Source: a bacterium (GTDB taxonomy: Bacteria > Patescibacteriota > Microgenomatia > UBA1406 > GWC2-37-13). Taken from it: 36,430 nucleotides of DNA. The position numbers were made by a program, and so were the translations under genes. The notes beneath the pieces are model-generated. The model ran no database searches. It saw only the letters and a program-made list of their open reading frames with translations, and was not told the origin of the DNA. Where the stretch lies: the NCBI GenBank assembly GCA_027624795.1, contig JAQBTX010000005.1, forward strand, positions 1-36,430, in the 5' to 3' direction. Positions 22,709 through 30,913 of the stretch are shown here, one piece after another (positions within the stretch are counted from its first letter, which is position 1; every line of letters begins with the position of its first letter).

Positions 22709-23755
22709 ATGAAAACAATACTTGCCATAGATACATCGTGTGATGAGACCTCTGCCGCAATCGTGCAAGATCGACGTGTTCTTTCACATATTGAGTATTC
22801 CCAAATCGTACTTCATCAGAAATGGGGTGGCGTGGTTCCCAATATTGCCAAGCGCGCGCATGAAGAGCGGATTGACTGGGTTATCGAAAAGGCACTTAAG
22901 AATGCACAAATACCAATATCAAAATGTGATGCAATTGCAGTGACCTATGGTCCCGGTCTTTCAATGGCTCTTTTGGTAGGTATACGTAAAGCTCAAGAAT
23001 TGTCGATTAAATTCAACATACCTCTTATTGGGGTAAATCACATGGAGGGGCATTTGTATTCTCCCTTTGTCCAAAACAGTAAGGGGAATCCAAAACGATC
23101 ATTTGAATTTCCGTACCTTGGATTATTGGTTTCAGGAGCCCATACTGAGCTTGTGAAATTTACTGACCATCTGACTTACCAGATTTTAGGCGAAACCAGA
23201 GATGATGCTGCTGGTGAAGCACTTGACAAGGCAGCGCGAATGCTTGGATTTGGGTACCCAGGTGGAGCTACTATTGAGCACCTTGCTCGGGAAGTAAACA
23301 ATAAAGATATGTTTCATTTCCCACAACCTATGATAGGATCGGGTGATCTGGCATTTTCGTTTTCAGGACTAAAAACCGCATTGATGTATACGTTAAAAGA
23401 AATGTCTGATGCAGATAAAAATACACAGCTCCGATTTCTCGCAAGCTCTTTTCAAGAAGCCATATTTCAAACCCTTATGAAAAAGACTCGTAAAGCAATA
23501 CTAAAAACGGGAATAACTAATGTATTAGTGGGTGGTGGTGTTGCCGTAAATGAGCGGTTACGTACTACCCTTCGTGCTATGATCAAAAATCAAGAGGGTA
23601 CCGTCTGGTACCCTCCATACAAATATTTAAACAATGATAACGCTGCAATGATAGGTTTGGTAGGAGCTATAAGAGCAGAACAAGGACTATATGTAAAAGA
23701 TATTTCAACGTTAGATCGAGTGGCAAGACTTTCACTTAATGAGGTAAGTAGTTAG
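22709..23755 (+). CDS. tsaD: tRNA N6-threonylcarbamoyladenosine transferase subunit TsaD
   Basis: Transfers the threonylcarbamoyl group to A37 of ANN-decoding tRNAs. The protein is 348 residues from MKTILAIDTSCDETSAA at 22709. The ORF-track start at 22667 lies within a dispersed repeat and adds a tail absent from the family. ASKHA-fold motifs are present: DTSCDETS, the metal-binding HxxxH in GVNHMEGHLYSP, LLVSGAHTELV, ETRDDAAGEALDKAARMLG, and VLVGGGVAVNERLR near 275. The gene follows tsaC-tsaE directly. Its 3' end overlaps the convergent sufD by 20 bases. Confidence 0.96.
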   Translation: MKTILAIDTSCDETSAAIVQDRRVLSHIEYSQIVLHQKWGGVVPNIAKRAHEERIDWVIEKALKNAQIPISKCDAIAVTYGPGLSMALLVGIRKAQELSIKFNIPLIGVNHMEGHLYSPFVQNSKGNPKRSFEFPYLGLLVSGAHTELVKFTDHLTYQILGETRDDAAGEALDKAARMLGFGYPGGATIEHLAREVNNKDMFHFPQPMIGSGDLAFSFSGLKTALMYTLKEMSDADKNTQLRFLASSFQEAIFQTLMKKTRKAILKTGITNVLVGGGVAVNERLRTTLRAMIKNQEGTVWYPPYKYLNNDNAAMIGLVGAIRAEQGLYVKDISTLDRVARLSLNEVSS

Positions 23756-24317
23756 GAGCGTCAAATTCAGGTACTTTTGCTTTCACTTGATCATAAACTT
23801 CATTGATAAATCCCTGCACCAACATATCTCTGGCAGTGTTTTCATCTAGTCCCCTGGTTCGTGCATAGAGGAGTTGATCAGCACTTAATTTACCCGTGGT
23901 AGATCCATGGGTGCAAAATACGTCATTTGCCAAAATCTCTAAAAAGGGTCGAGAATCAATAAATACTCCAGGAGACAATATGAGGTTTTGATTCTTTTGA
24001 TATGCATGAGATTGTTGAGCACCTTTTTCTAATCGAATGAGTCCTTGATACAAAAGTTTTGACTTATCTTTAAAAACTCCCTTTATAAGCAGATTTGAAA
24101 GCGATCCTGGTGCGGTATGCCTCTGAATAGTTTCAATATGAAATTCATCAGAATCATGACCAGTAAATAGTCCATAAATATAAAGTTCCACATTTGAAGC
24201 GGTAATATCAAACGTCAATGTTCCCGAAATGTTGTGAAAAAAGATCACATATGCCTCACCCTTTTTATCAAAGGTCATGTGTTCTTGTTTTGTTTTGTTT
24301 ACGTTTATAAATTTCAT
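23736..24317 (-). CDS. sufD: SufD-type Fe-S scaffold subunit, short form
   Basis: The protein partner of SufB in the SufBCD Fe-S cluster assembly scaffold. It has 193 residues against roughly 400 in well-known SufD. The C-terminal core is intact: [25 protein letters not shown] followed by [26 protein letters not shown], with the conserved CTHG segment. The N-terminal helical region is missing and the beta-helix is shortened. The start overlaps the end of sufB by four bases (ATGA), and a possible GGAGG ribosome site lies ten bases upstream within sufB. Its 3' end overlaps tsaD by 20 bases on the other strand. Confidence 0.85.
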   Translation of the reverse strand: MKFINVNKTKQEHMTFDKKGEAYVIFFHNISGTLTFDITASNVELYIYGLFTGHDSDEFHIETIQRHTAPGSLSNLLIKGVFKDKSKLLYQGLIRLEKGAQQSHAYQKNQNLILSPGVFIDSRPFLEILANDVFCTHGSTTGKLSADQLLYARTRGLDENTARDMLVQGFINEVYDQVKAKVPEFDAPNYLPH

Positions 24318-25726
24318 CCCACACTTCCCTCCATCTCTAATTTTATTAATCTATTAAGCTCTATTGAATACTCAAGCGGTATCTCTTTTGTCACCGGCTC
24401 CATAAATCCAAGTACAAGCGCGGACTCAGCATCCGGCTTTGAGAGTCCGCGAGACATCAAATAGAATAATTTTTCATCTCCTAGTTTCTCAACTGTTGCT
24501 TCGTGCTGTATTTCTACGTCATCTTCTTTAATTTTCATAGATGGATAGGTGTCTGAGCGCGATTCCTCATCCAAAATGAGCGCATCGCATGACACATACA
24601 CTGATGAGTTTTTAGCCTTTGGAGAAACTTGTACAAGCCCTCTATACGATGTTCGACCGCCATCTTTTGATATTGATTTTGAAACAATGCGCGAAGATGT
24701 GTTTGGAGCAAAGTGCATCATCTTCGCGCCTGCATCTTGAATCTGTCCTTTGCCGGCAAAAGCGATTGATAATACCTCTCCACGTGCTCCCTCTCCGTAT
24801 AGGTAAACGCTTGGGTATTTCATGGTTATGCCGCTTCCAATATTGCAGTCAATCCATTCCATAAAGCCGCGTTCTGCGCAGTGTGTGCGTTTTGTTACTA
24901 AGTTATATATATTAGTGCTCCAGTTTTGCACCGTGGTGTAGCGCACATGGGCATCTTTTTTTACAAAAATTTCTACCACCGCAGCGTGCAGCGACTCACT
25001 TGTGTAAATTGGAGCAGTACAGCCTTCGACATAATGCACTTCACTTCCTTCTTCAGCAATAATGAGTGTTCGTTCAAATTGACCAAATCGTTCTGAATTA
25101 ATTCTAAAATATGCTTGAAGCGGGAGCTTTACCTTCACCCCTTTTGGCACATACACAAACGATCCACCGGACCATGTGGCAGTATTTAACGCGGCAAATT
25201 TATTGTCATGTGCGGGAATGAGTGTTCCAAAATATTCTTTCACCAAATCCTCGTGTTCGCGCAGTGCGGTGTCCATATCGCAAAATATCACCCCAACTTT
25301 GGCAAGCTCTTTATTGACACTTTCATACACCACTTCAGATTCATACTGAGCACTTACTCCTGCTAGGTATTTTTTTTCTGCTTCGGGAACGCCAATTCTG
25401 TCATACGTCTCTTTTATCTCTTTGGGAAGATCTTCCCAGGAATTTACCTGACCCTCAGTTGGTTTGAGGTAATAATAAATGTCATCAAAATCTATCTTTT
25501 CCAGACTTGGTCCAAACGTGGGCATCTTCTTTTCTAGAAAGATTTTATATGCTTTCAACCGAACATTAAGCATCCACTCAGGTTCTTCTTTAATCTGGGA
25601 TATCATGCGGACTACATCTTCACGAAGTCCTTTTTTTGATTTAAATACTGGTTTTTCTGGCATGGAAAACCCATATTTGTAGTCAAAATTGAGGTCTTCT
25701 TTCTGTTTATCTCGAGTCGATTTCAT
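24314..25726 (-). CDS. sufB: Fe-S cluster assembly scaffold SufB
   Basis: The central scaffold on which new Fe-S clusters are built with SufC and SufD. It is 470 residues, full length for the family. Recognisable segments are [25 protein letters not shown], the central [50 protein letters not shown] with the cluster-associated Cys, and the C-terminal [21 protein letters not shown] with [12 protein letters not shown]. It is encoded two bases after sufC and overlaps sufD, so sufC-sufB-sufD is one minus-strand operon. No ribosome binding site is evident upstream of its ATG. Confidence 0.97.
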   Translation of the reverse strand: MKSTRDKQKEDLNFDYKYGFSMPEKPVFKSKKGLREDVVRMISQIKEEPEWMLNVRLKAYKIFLEKKMPTFGPSLEKIDFDDIYYYLKPTEGQVNSWEDLPKEIKETYDRIGVPEAEKKYLAGVSAQYESEVVYESVNKELAKVGVIFCDMDTALREHEDLVKEYFGTLIPAHDNKFAALNTATWSGGSFVYVPKGVKVKLPLQAYFRINSERFGQFERTLIIAEEGSEVHYVEGCTAPIYTSESLHAAVVEIFVKKDAHVRYTTVQNWSTNIYNLVTKRTHCAERGFMEWIDCNIGSGITMKYPSVYLYGEGARGEVLSIAFAGKGQIQDAGAKMMHFAPNTSSRIVSKSISKDGGRTSYRGLVQVSPKAKNSSVYVSCDALILDEESRSDTYPSMKIKEDDVEIQHEATVEKLGDEKLFYLMSRGLSKPDAESALVLGFMEPVTKEIPLEYSIELNRLIKLEMEGSVG

Positions 25727-25728
25727 AG

Positions 25729-26457
25729 TTATTTGATTGATTCATACCCTTCATCTTCTATCTGCTTGGCAAGTTCTGGCCCACCAATCTTTGATATATT
25801 CCCGTTAATCATCACCAGTACTTGATCGGGTTTGAGATAATGAAGAATTCTGTTGTAGTGAGTAATTACAATATATGTTTTGTCCCTTTTGTATTTGGTA
25901 AGGAATGTTGAAATTGATTTGAGAGCGTCAACGTCTACTCCCGTATCTACTTCATCAAAAATCAACAGTTGCTTTTCCAAAACTGCCGCTTGCAATACTT
26001 CCATTTTTTTTCGCTCACCGCCCGAGGCGCCTTCATTTAATGGTCTATTCAACAGCTCCTCACTTATTCCGAGTTCTTTTGCATAAGCTTGTGCTTCTTT
26101 TCGAATCTGAAGCGGATCCTTTTTACCATTCATGGCAAGTTGCAAGAGTTGATATACCTTCACGCCAGATAGTGATAAAGGAGTTTGAAATGAAAGAAAC
26201 ATTCCCTCCTGTGCTCGTTCATTTGGTTCCATTTCGGTAATATCCTGTCCATTTAGTTCAATTGAGCTTCGGATTTCGGATTTCGGATTTAGGATTTGAT
26301 ACGCTGGATGCCCCATCAAAGCATAGGCAAGAGTAGATTTACCCGATCCATTGGGTCCCATAATAGCGTAGGTTTTTCCTTTTTCAAAAGTGAAATTAAT
26401 ACCGTTTAATATGGTTTTATCATCTATAGATACGATGAGATTAGTAAGTTTTAGCAT
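25729..26457 (-). CDS. sufC: Fe-S assembly ATPase SufC
   Basis: The ATPase of the SufBCD scaffold. It is 242 residues from the ATG at 26457; the ORF-track start is an upstream TTG that overlaps the -10 box and is unlikely. Walker [18 protein letters not shown]-loop [11 protein letters not shown], signature [15 protein letters not shown] and Walker [17 protein letters not shown] match SufC, a soluble ABC ATPase. Residues [10 protein letters not shown], around 60-70, derive from a heptamer tandem repeat and replace the usual short connector. It is the first gene of the operon and is leaderless from a -10 facing that of sufS. Confidence 0.95.
   Translation of the reverse strand: MLKLTNLIVSIDDKTILNGINFTFEKGKTYAIMGPNGSGKSTLAYALMGHPAYQILNPKSEIRSSIELNGQDITEMEPNERAQEGMFLSFQTPLSLSGVKVYQLLQLAMNGKKDPLQIRKEAQAYAKELGISEELLNRPLNEGASGGERKKMEVLQAAVLEKQLLIFDEVDTGVDVDALKSISTFLTKYKRDKTYIVITHYNRILHYLKPDQVLVMINGNISKIGGPELAKQIEDEGYESIK
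26270..26297 (-). repeat. Heptamer tandem repeat within sufC
   Basis: Four consecutive 7-base units (CGGATTT three times, then AGGATTT) lie in the sufC coding strand complement. They encode part of a surface loop. Twenty-eight bases equal 9.33 codons, so flanking bases complete the frame. Confidence 0.8.
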
Positions 26458-26462
26458 GAGCA

Positions 26463-26468
26463 ATTATA
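26463..26468 (-). promoter_or_regulatory. -10 element, leaderless start of the sufCBD operon
   Basis: On the minus strand TATAAT ends 6 bases before the ATG at 26457. Confidence 0.55.
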
Positions 26469-26481
26469 ACAAAAAGTCGGG

Positions 26482-26487
26482 TATAAT
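26482..26487 (+). promoter_or_regulatory. -10 element of sufS-sufU-ferredoxin
   Basis: TATAAT ends 10 bases before the sufS ATG at 26497. The divergent sufC -10 lies 13 bases away, so polymerase footprints would overlap. Confidence 0.6.
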
Positions 26488-26496
26488 ATTAGTATC

Positions 26497-27753
26497 ATGA
26501 ATGTTAAAAAAGATTTCCCCATCTTTGAAGCCCATCCAGAACTGATATATCTCGATTCAGGAGCAACATCACTCAAGCCCCAGCCAGTCATAGATGCAAT
26601 CGTCGAATATTACTCTACATATAGTGCCAATATTCATAGGGGACTCTATAAGATATCCGAGAAAGCATCTGCCGAATATGAAGAAACGCGATCAGTTGTG
26701 GCTCGTTTTATTAACGCCCCATCACCCGACGAAGTTATTTTTACTCACGGAACAACTGAGAGTATTAACTTAGTAGCATCCACTCTCGGACCAGAAAGAG
26801 TTACAGAAGGCGATGAGATAGTAACCACGGTGATGGAACATCATGCCAATTTTGTGCCGTGGCAACAACTTGCCTTTAATACCGGTGCTGATTTTAAAGT
26901 GATTGACATTAATGATCATTTTGAATTATCGGTTGTAGAAAAATCAGATCGTCGTGGGGAAGGTCACCAATTGGTAATTGATCTCAAAAGGGTTATTACC
27001 AATAAGACAAAAATTCTTGCAATAACATTAGTTTCCAATACGCTTGGAACAATAAATCCAGTTAAAGAAATTATTGCTGAAGCCAAAAAAATCAATCCTC
27101 GGATCATCACCGTAGTCGACGCGGCACAAGCAGCACCTCATAATGTAATTGATGTGCAAGATTTAGAATGTGACTTTTTAGCGTTCTCTGGTCATAAAAT
27201 GTTGGGACCTACGGGAGTGGGAGTGTTGTGGGGACGTAAACAATTACTTGACTCCATGCCACCCTATCAGTTTGGCGGCGACATGATAAACGAAGTTTCT
27301 TTAGAAAAAACAACCTACGCAAAAACACCTCATAAATTTGAAGCGGGAACGCCTCACATTGCTGGTGTCATAGGCTTGAAAGCTGCCATAACCTATCTTC
27401 AACAGATTGGGTTAGATAAGATCAGAAATCATGAAAAAGAATTAACGATGTATGCCGGACGATGGTTGAACGATGAATTATCAGACGCAATAACTTTTTA
27501 TGGTCCCAGACATATTGAATTCATGGCAGGAATCATCACATTTACTATGAAGGGTATTCACCCCCATGATATAGCGCAGATTCTTGATGAACAACATATC
27601 GCGGTTCGTGCAGGACATCATTGCGCGATGCCGCTTCATACTCAGTTAGACATCCCAGCTTCAACCCGTGCATCGTTTTACCTCTATAATTCAGAGGAGG
27701 ATGTGGAGAAGTTGGTGGAAGGTTTAAAGAAAGTCAAAAAAACATTCTCATGA
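26497..27753 (+). CDS. sufS: Cysteine desulfurase SufS
   Basis: A PLP enzyme that takes sulfur from cysteine for Fe-S assembly. At 418 residues it is slightly long because of an insertion near residue 150 (SVVEKSDRRGEGHQ). Motifs: YLDSGATSLKPQPVIDAI, FTHGTTESINLVASTL, TVMEHHANFVPWQ, VVDAAQAAPHNVIDVQ, the PLP lysine in FLAFSGHKMLGPTGVGVLWG, and the catalytic Cys in RAGHHCAMPLHTQLD. It belongs to the SufS (group II) class that hands persulfide to SufU, encoded next with a four-base overlap. It diverges from the sufCBD operon. Confidence 0.96.
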   Translation: MNVKKDFPIFEAHPELIYLDSGATSLKPQPVIDAIVEYYSTYSANIHRGLYKISEKASAEYEETRSVVARFINAPSPDEVIFTHGTTESINLVASTLGPERVTEGDEIVTTVMEHHANFVPWQQLAFNTGADFKVIDINDHFELSVVEKSDRRGEGHQLVIDLKRVITNKTKILAITLVSNTLGTINPVKEIIAEAKKINPRIITVVDAAQAAPHNVIDVQDLECDFLAFSGHKMLGPTGVGVLWGRKQLLDSMPPYQFGGDMINEVSLEKTTYAKTPHKFEAGTPHIAGVIGLKAAITYLQQIGLDKIRNHEKELTMYAGRWLNDELSDAITFYGPRHIEFMAGIITFTMKGIHPHDIAQILDEQHIAVRAGHHCAMPLHTQLDIPASTRASFYLYNSEEDVEKLVEGLKKVKKTFS

Positions 27754-28112
27754 GTATTTATGCAGATCTAATATTAGATCATTACCAACATCCGCGAAAT
27801 AATACATTACTAACCCCGGGGGTTAGTAAATCAGTTGATGTGAATAACCCACTCTGCGGCGACAAACTACATATGGAAATTATTGAAAAAGATGGTGTTA
27901 TGCAAGAAATAGGCTTTACGGGGGAAGGGTGCGCGATATCTATTGCATCAGCTTCAATGCTTTCTGAATATGCAAAAGGGAAATCAAAAGCAGAATTATT
28001 GGATTTAAATGCTCAAGATGTGGTAGGATTATTGGGAATAGATCTTACTCCCAATAGAATGAAATGTGCATTGCTTGGTTGGGAAGCGCTTATAAAGTTA
28101 CTTAACAATTAA
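27750..28112 (+). CDS. sufU: Sulfur-transfer/scaffold protein SufU
   Basis: A 120-residue SufU/IscU-like protein that accepts sulfur from SufS. LILDHYQHPRNN, NPLCGDKLHMEI, GFTGEGCAISIASASMLSEYAKG and RMKCALLGWEAL carry the Asp and three Cys expected of the zinc/sulfur site (about C41, D43, C66, C115). The insertion between the second and third Cys is shorter than in Bacillus SufU. The start overlaps the sufS stop by four bases. The ferredoxin gene follows 15 bases later with no ribosome binding site. Confidence 0.93.
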   Translation: MSIYADLILDHYQHPRNNTLLTPGVSKSVDVNNPLCGDKLHMEIIEKDGVMQEIGFTGEGCAISIASASMLSEYAKGKSKAELLDLNAQDVVGLLGIDLTPNRMKCALLGWEALIKLLNN

Positions 28113-28127
28113 CAATTTTAAACCCCT

Positions 28128-28406
28128 ATGTCAGACGATCATAAACTCAAAGATCCTCAAAACCCTTCAGGTCCTGTTACGGTTCGCAATATGACCTTTC
28201 ACGTTGATCGCGACCTTTGTATTGGTGCCGCTACCTGTGTAGCTATAGCTCCCAATACCTATGTGATGGATTCAGAAGCAAAAGCTATCATCATTAACAC
28301 CGCAGATAACGATAGTGATGACGCTATACTCGATGCAGCACGCGGATGCCCCACTGCAGCAATCATCATTCAAGATAAAGATGGTCATCAGATCTTTCCA
28401 CAGTGA
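28128..28406 (+). CDS. Ferredoxin with three-Cys cluster motif
   Basis: A 92-residue ferredoxin-like electron carrier. The cluster motif CIGAATC has Ala where the second Cys of CxxCxxC should be, and the remaining Cys is in ARGCPTAAI. Three ligands of this spacing are typical of single-cluster ferredoxins with a 3Fe-4S centre. The surrounding VDRDLCIGAATCVAIAPNTYVM and EDG-like regions fit the fold. The charged N-terminal 20 residues are variable. Placement after sufSU and before the 2-oxoacid:ferredoxin oxidoreductase genes suggests it serves Fe-S assembly or accepts electrons from KorAB. Confidence 0.88.
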   Translation: MSDDHKLKDPQNPSGPVTVRNMTFHVDRDLCIGAATCVAIAPNTYVMDSEAKAIIINTADNDSDDAILDAARGCPTAAIIIQDKDGHQIFPQ

Positions 28407-28408
28407 GC

Positions 28409-28519
28409 ATGAATAGAGATTGTCCAGAGTGTGGACATGACACCATAAAGGGCATGCCGGGTGGACGCGATGCCACGTGTGAAAATTGTGGGTACAAAGA
28501 TCCGTGTTGTTATGATTAA
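28409..28519 (+). CDS. 36-residue Cys-rich zinc-ribbon-like protein
   Basis: An ATG starting two bases after the ferredoxin stop opens a 36-residue reading frame ending TAA; it is too short for the ORF track. It has two CxxC knuckles (CPECG at residues 5-8 and CENCG at 24-27) with a Gly-rich GMPGGRD stretch between them, then a C-terminal CC pair. The knuckle spacing is that of a zinc ribbon or small rubredoxin-like site. It is probably cotranscribed with sufS-sufU-ferredoxin. The function is unknown. Confidence 0.65.
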   Translation: MNRDCPECGHDTIKGMPGGRDATCENCGYKDPCCYD

Positions 28520-28528
28520 ATATATTGA

Positions 28529-28570
28529 GGTCCCCCTTTAGGAAGGGGGTGCCTGTAAGGCGGGGGATGT
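28529..28570 (+). repeat. Two-hairpin repeat, gene-less pair, left arm
   Basis: GGTCCCCCTT-tag-GAAGGGGG, then GCCTGTAAGGC, then GGGGGATGT. It is nearly identical to 12485-12527. Confidence 0.8.
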
Positions 28571-28592
28571 TATTTAAAACAAAGAAAAGAGT

Positions 28593-28643
28593 ACATCCCT
28601 TCCCCCGACGTGACGTCGGAGGGCTCCCTTTTCAAGGGAGACC
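28593..28643 (-). repeat. Two-hairpin repeat, gene-less pair, right arm
   Basis: Minus-strand GGTCTCCCTT-gaa-AAGGGAG, then the hairpin CTCCGACGT-CACGTCGGGG, then GGGATGT. It is inverted relative to 28529-28570, with 22 A-rich bases between. Confidence 0.8.
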
Positions 28644-28656
28644 ATACATGATGATT

Positions 28657-28717
28657 GTCATGCTGAACTTGTTTCAGCATCTTTATAAAATAGATCCTGA
28701 AATAAATTCAGGATGAC
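28657..28717. repeat. Dispersed GTCAT...ATGAC repeat, copy 7
   Basis: A 61-base element differing from 18345-18405 at only two positions by eye, in the same orientation. It lies just upstream of the zinc-ribbon gene, in a 228-base gap filled almost entirely by three repeats. Confidence 0.85.
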
Positions 28718-28747
28718 AAAAAATTATTATCAATTTTATTTATATAT

Positions 28748-28939
28748 ATGGAAACAAAAAAATGTTCGAAATGTCAGGGAGAGATGGAAGAGGGGATTAT
28801 TCCAACTTATAGTCTGGGAGCTATACCACCATCATTTTGGGTTAAAAAAATTAGCTTTATCAAAGGATTGGAAAATAAACACAATATTATTGCTTACCGT
28901 TGTAAATCTTGTGGCTTTCTTGAAAGCTACGCAAAATAG
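28748..28939 (+). CDS. Small zinc-ribbon protein (DUF6487-like)
   Basis: A 63-residue protein with two CxxC pairs: CSKCQGEMEEGII at residues 6-18 and YRCKSCGFLESYAK at the C-terminus. That arrangement (CxKCxGxMExG ... AYRCxxCGYLExYA) is the pattern of a widespread single-zinc-ribbon family. The middle is hydrophobic and aromatic (PPSFWVKKISFIKGL). A role in nucleic acid or protein binding is possible but unproven. The longer overlapping ORF (28713-28973) lacks this Cys pattern and is a shadow. The ATG sits in a TA-rich stretch that could hold a -10. Confidence 0.75.
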   Translation: METKKCSKCQGEMEEGIIPTYSLGAIPPSFWVKKISFIKGLENKHNIIAYRCKSCGFLESYAK

Positions 28940-29053
28940 GGTTGCGCCTTACCTCATCTGTCCTGTATTATGAATGCAGATAATTCTTTCATTTCTTCGA
29001 ATGAGAATGAGATTATTATCGACTAATATATTGTTAGTTTTTAAATACTATAA

Positions 29054-30892
29054 ATGCATTTTAACTGGAAAATTGGCGGCGAGGCAGGATTTGGCATCAT
29101 GACCGCGGGACTGGTTTTTTCTAAAATAGCTACTCGATCTGGCTATCATATTTTTGACTATGCCGAATATCCTTCACTCATACGCGGTGGTCACAATACC
29201 TATGAAGTGCACGTGTCCGATTCCCCAGTGACATCATCCCAATGGAATATTAACCTTCTGGTTTGCTTAAATAAAGAAACCTACGATTTGCACAAACATC
29301 GACTTACCGAGGAGAGCATGGTCATGTATGATCCTGACGTTTTTGAGATCACAGAAAAACACGATCTTCTTCTCATACCTTTCAAAACAATTCAAAAAGA
29401 AGAAAAGATACAACCCAATATGTTAAACACAGTGGCGGTTGCGGCGAGTGTATCTATAATCGGCGCCGAACTTTCAATTTACAAAGATATCATCAAACAA
29501 CAATTTGCTAAGAAAGGAGAAGATGTCGTGAACTTTAATTACAAATTGGCAGATTTGGGTCATGCTCATGCAACCAAACATCATAAAGTTCAATCAATTC
29601 TTCCTAAACAATCAAAAGTTACTGAGCAAATAGTGATCGCGGGAAATGAATCATTTTCGTTAGCATCGGTAAGTGCAGATTGTCGACATTATGCCAGTTA
29701 CCCCATGACCCCCGCTTCATCGGTCCTTACGACTTTATCTGCAATGCAAAGTACGAGTAAGATGGTTGTGCGTCACCCGGAAGACGAGATTTCGGTTGTG
29801 AATGCTGCGCTTGGATCATCATTCGCAGGGGTTCGAAGTGCGGTTGGGACATCGGGTGGTGGATTTGCCCTTATGGTTGAAGCGTTATCATATTCTGGTG
29901 TGGCAGAGATTCCCCTGGTTGTATTTTTGGCTATGCGTAGTGGACCAGCTACCGGTATGCCTACCTGGACAGAGCAGGGTGATCTACTCTTTGCAGTACA
30001 CGGCGGACATGGAGAATTTCCTAAAATAGTCCTTGCACCCGGGGATCCTGTTGAAATGTTTGAGCTTACCCAAAAGGCATATGATTTAGCAGATATATAT
30101 CAAACACCCGTCATAGTCCTGTCAGACAAATGCTTGTCTGAATCGCATATATCTGTTGCAACAGAAACCTTTAAAAAGATGGTATCAGAGCACGTTGTAG
30201 ATCGAGGAAAAATCGTTTCCTCAACAAAACAAAAGAACTATTTGCGATATAAATCAGAAGAAGATGGGATATCGGAAATGCTTATCCCTGGACAAAAAGG
30301 CATATTCTACCAAGCAAACTCATATGAGCACCTCGAAGATTCCCACACCACAGAAGATAGTGAAGAACGCATAAAACAGGTTAATAAGCGAAGTTTAAAA
30401 CAGAATACCTATTTTAAAAATCACTTTAAACCGCCGCAAGTGTACGGAGATAAAACTGCAGATATCATATTAGTATCTTATGGATCAAATAAAGGGCCCA
30501 TTTTGGATGCGCTTAATCTTCATCATATTCCTGTCGCGTATGTACATTTCACCCATGTGTTTCCTCTAGATGAGGAAAAAATCCATGAACTATTCAAACC
30601 CTTTGAAGGAAAACGTATGATTTTAGTCGAGAACAATTCCTATGGGCAATTTGGCCAGCTTTTACGCATGCATACCGGAATCAATTTGGAAGAAAAACTT
30701 TTGAAATTTGATGGCCGTCCATTTTGGCCAGAAGAAATTGCATCATATATAGGCATGAAGCAAACTCGAAATTCGAATATCGAAATTCTAAACAAACCTG
30801 CACATATAGAAGGAGAATCAAAAATGAGCCCTCAGGAACACCTCAAACAAAAAAAATCACTTATGGATAAGTTGGCGAAGGAGATGGCGTAA
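29054..30892 (+). CDS. korA: 2-oxoacid:ferredoxin oxidoreductase, fused gamma-alpha subunit
   Basis: Oxidative decarboxylation of 2-oxoacids to acyl-CoA with ferredoxin reduction, with the beta subunit encoded next. Residues 1-185 are the gamma domain (WKIGGEAGFGIMTAGLVFSKI; YPSLIRGGHNTYEVHVS), and residues 195-560 are the alpha domain (YYPMTPASSVL-type motif near 218; HPEDEISVVNAALGSSFAG; VGTSGGGFALMVEALSYSGV; SGPATGMPTWTEQGDLLFAV). The C-terminal GRPFWPEEIASYI is typical of KorA. The subunit layout suggests 2-oxoglutarate-type enzymes, but the substrate is not certain. A degenerate CGAAATTC-type repeat near the end encodes SNIEI. Confidence 0.9.
   Translation: MHFNWKIGGEAGFGIMTAGLVFSKIATRSGYHIFDYAEYPSLIRGGHNTYEVHVSDSPVTSSQWNINLLVCLNKETYDLHKHRLTEESMVMYDPDVFEITEKHDLLLIPFKTIQKEEKIQPNMLNTVAVAASVSIIGAELSIYKDIIKQQFAKKGEDVVNFNYKLADLGHAHATKHHKVQSILPKQSKVTEQIVIAGNESFSLASVSADCRHYASYPMTPASSVLTTLSAMQSTSKMVVRHPEDEISVVNAALGSSFAGVRSAVGTSGGGFALMVEALSYSGVAEIPLVVFLAMRSGPATGMPTWTEQGDLLFAVHGGHGEFPKIVLAPGDPVEMFELTQKAYDLADIYQTPVIVLSDKCLSESHISVATETFKKMVSEHVVDRGKIVSSTKQKNYLRYKSEEDGISEMLIPGQKGIFYQANSYEHLEDSHTTEDSEERIKQVNKRSLKQNTYFKNHFKPPQVYGDKTADIILVSYGSNKGPILDALNLHHIPVAYVHFTHVFPLDEEKIHELFKPFEGKRMILVENNSYGQFGQLLRMHTGINLEEKLLKFDGRPFWPEEIASYIGMKQTRNSNIEILNKPAHIEGESKMSPQEHLKQKKSLMDKLAKEMA
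30767..30788 (+). repeat. Short CGAAATTC-type repeat within korA
   Basis: CGAAATTCGAATATCGAAATTC has two CGAAATTC units and lies in the variable C-terminal tail after the conserved SYI segment. Confidence 0.5.
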
Positions 30893-30901
30893 AATTATTA
30901 A

Positions 30902-30907
30902 TACAAT
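30902..30907 (+). promoter_or_regulatory. Candidate internal -10 for korB
   Basis: TACAAT ends 7 bases before the korB ATG at 30914, in the 21-base korA-korB gap. It could give a separate leaderless korB transcript in addition to readthrough from korA. Confidence 0.4.
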
Positions 30908-30913
30908 GAATAT

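Noticed and set aside
26458-26463. TTG start for SufC
   Set aside because: It overlaps the -10 box, and the ATG two codons later is at the predicted transcription start.
28713-28973. 86-residue ORF overlapping the zinc-ribbon gene
   Set aside because: It is a frame shadow of 28748-28939, whose CxxC pairs are recognisable.
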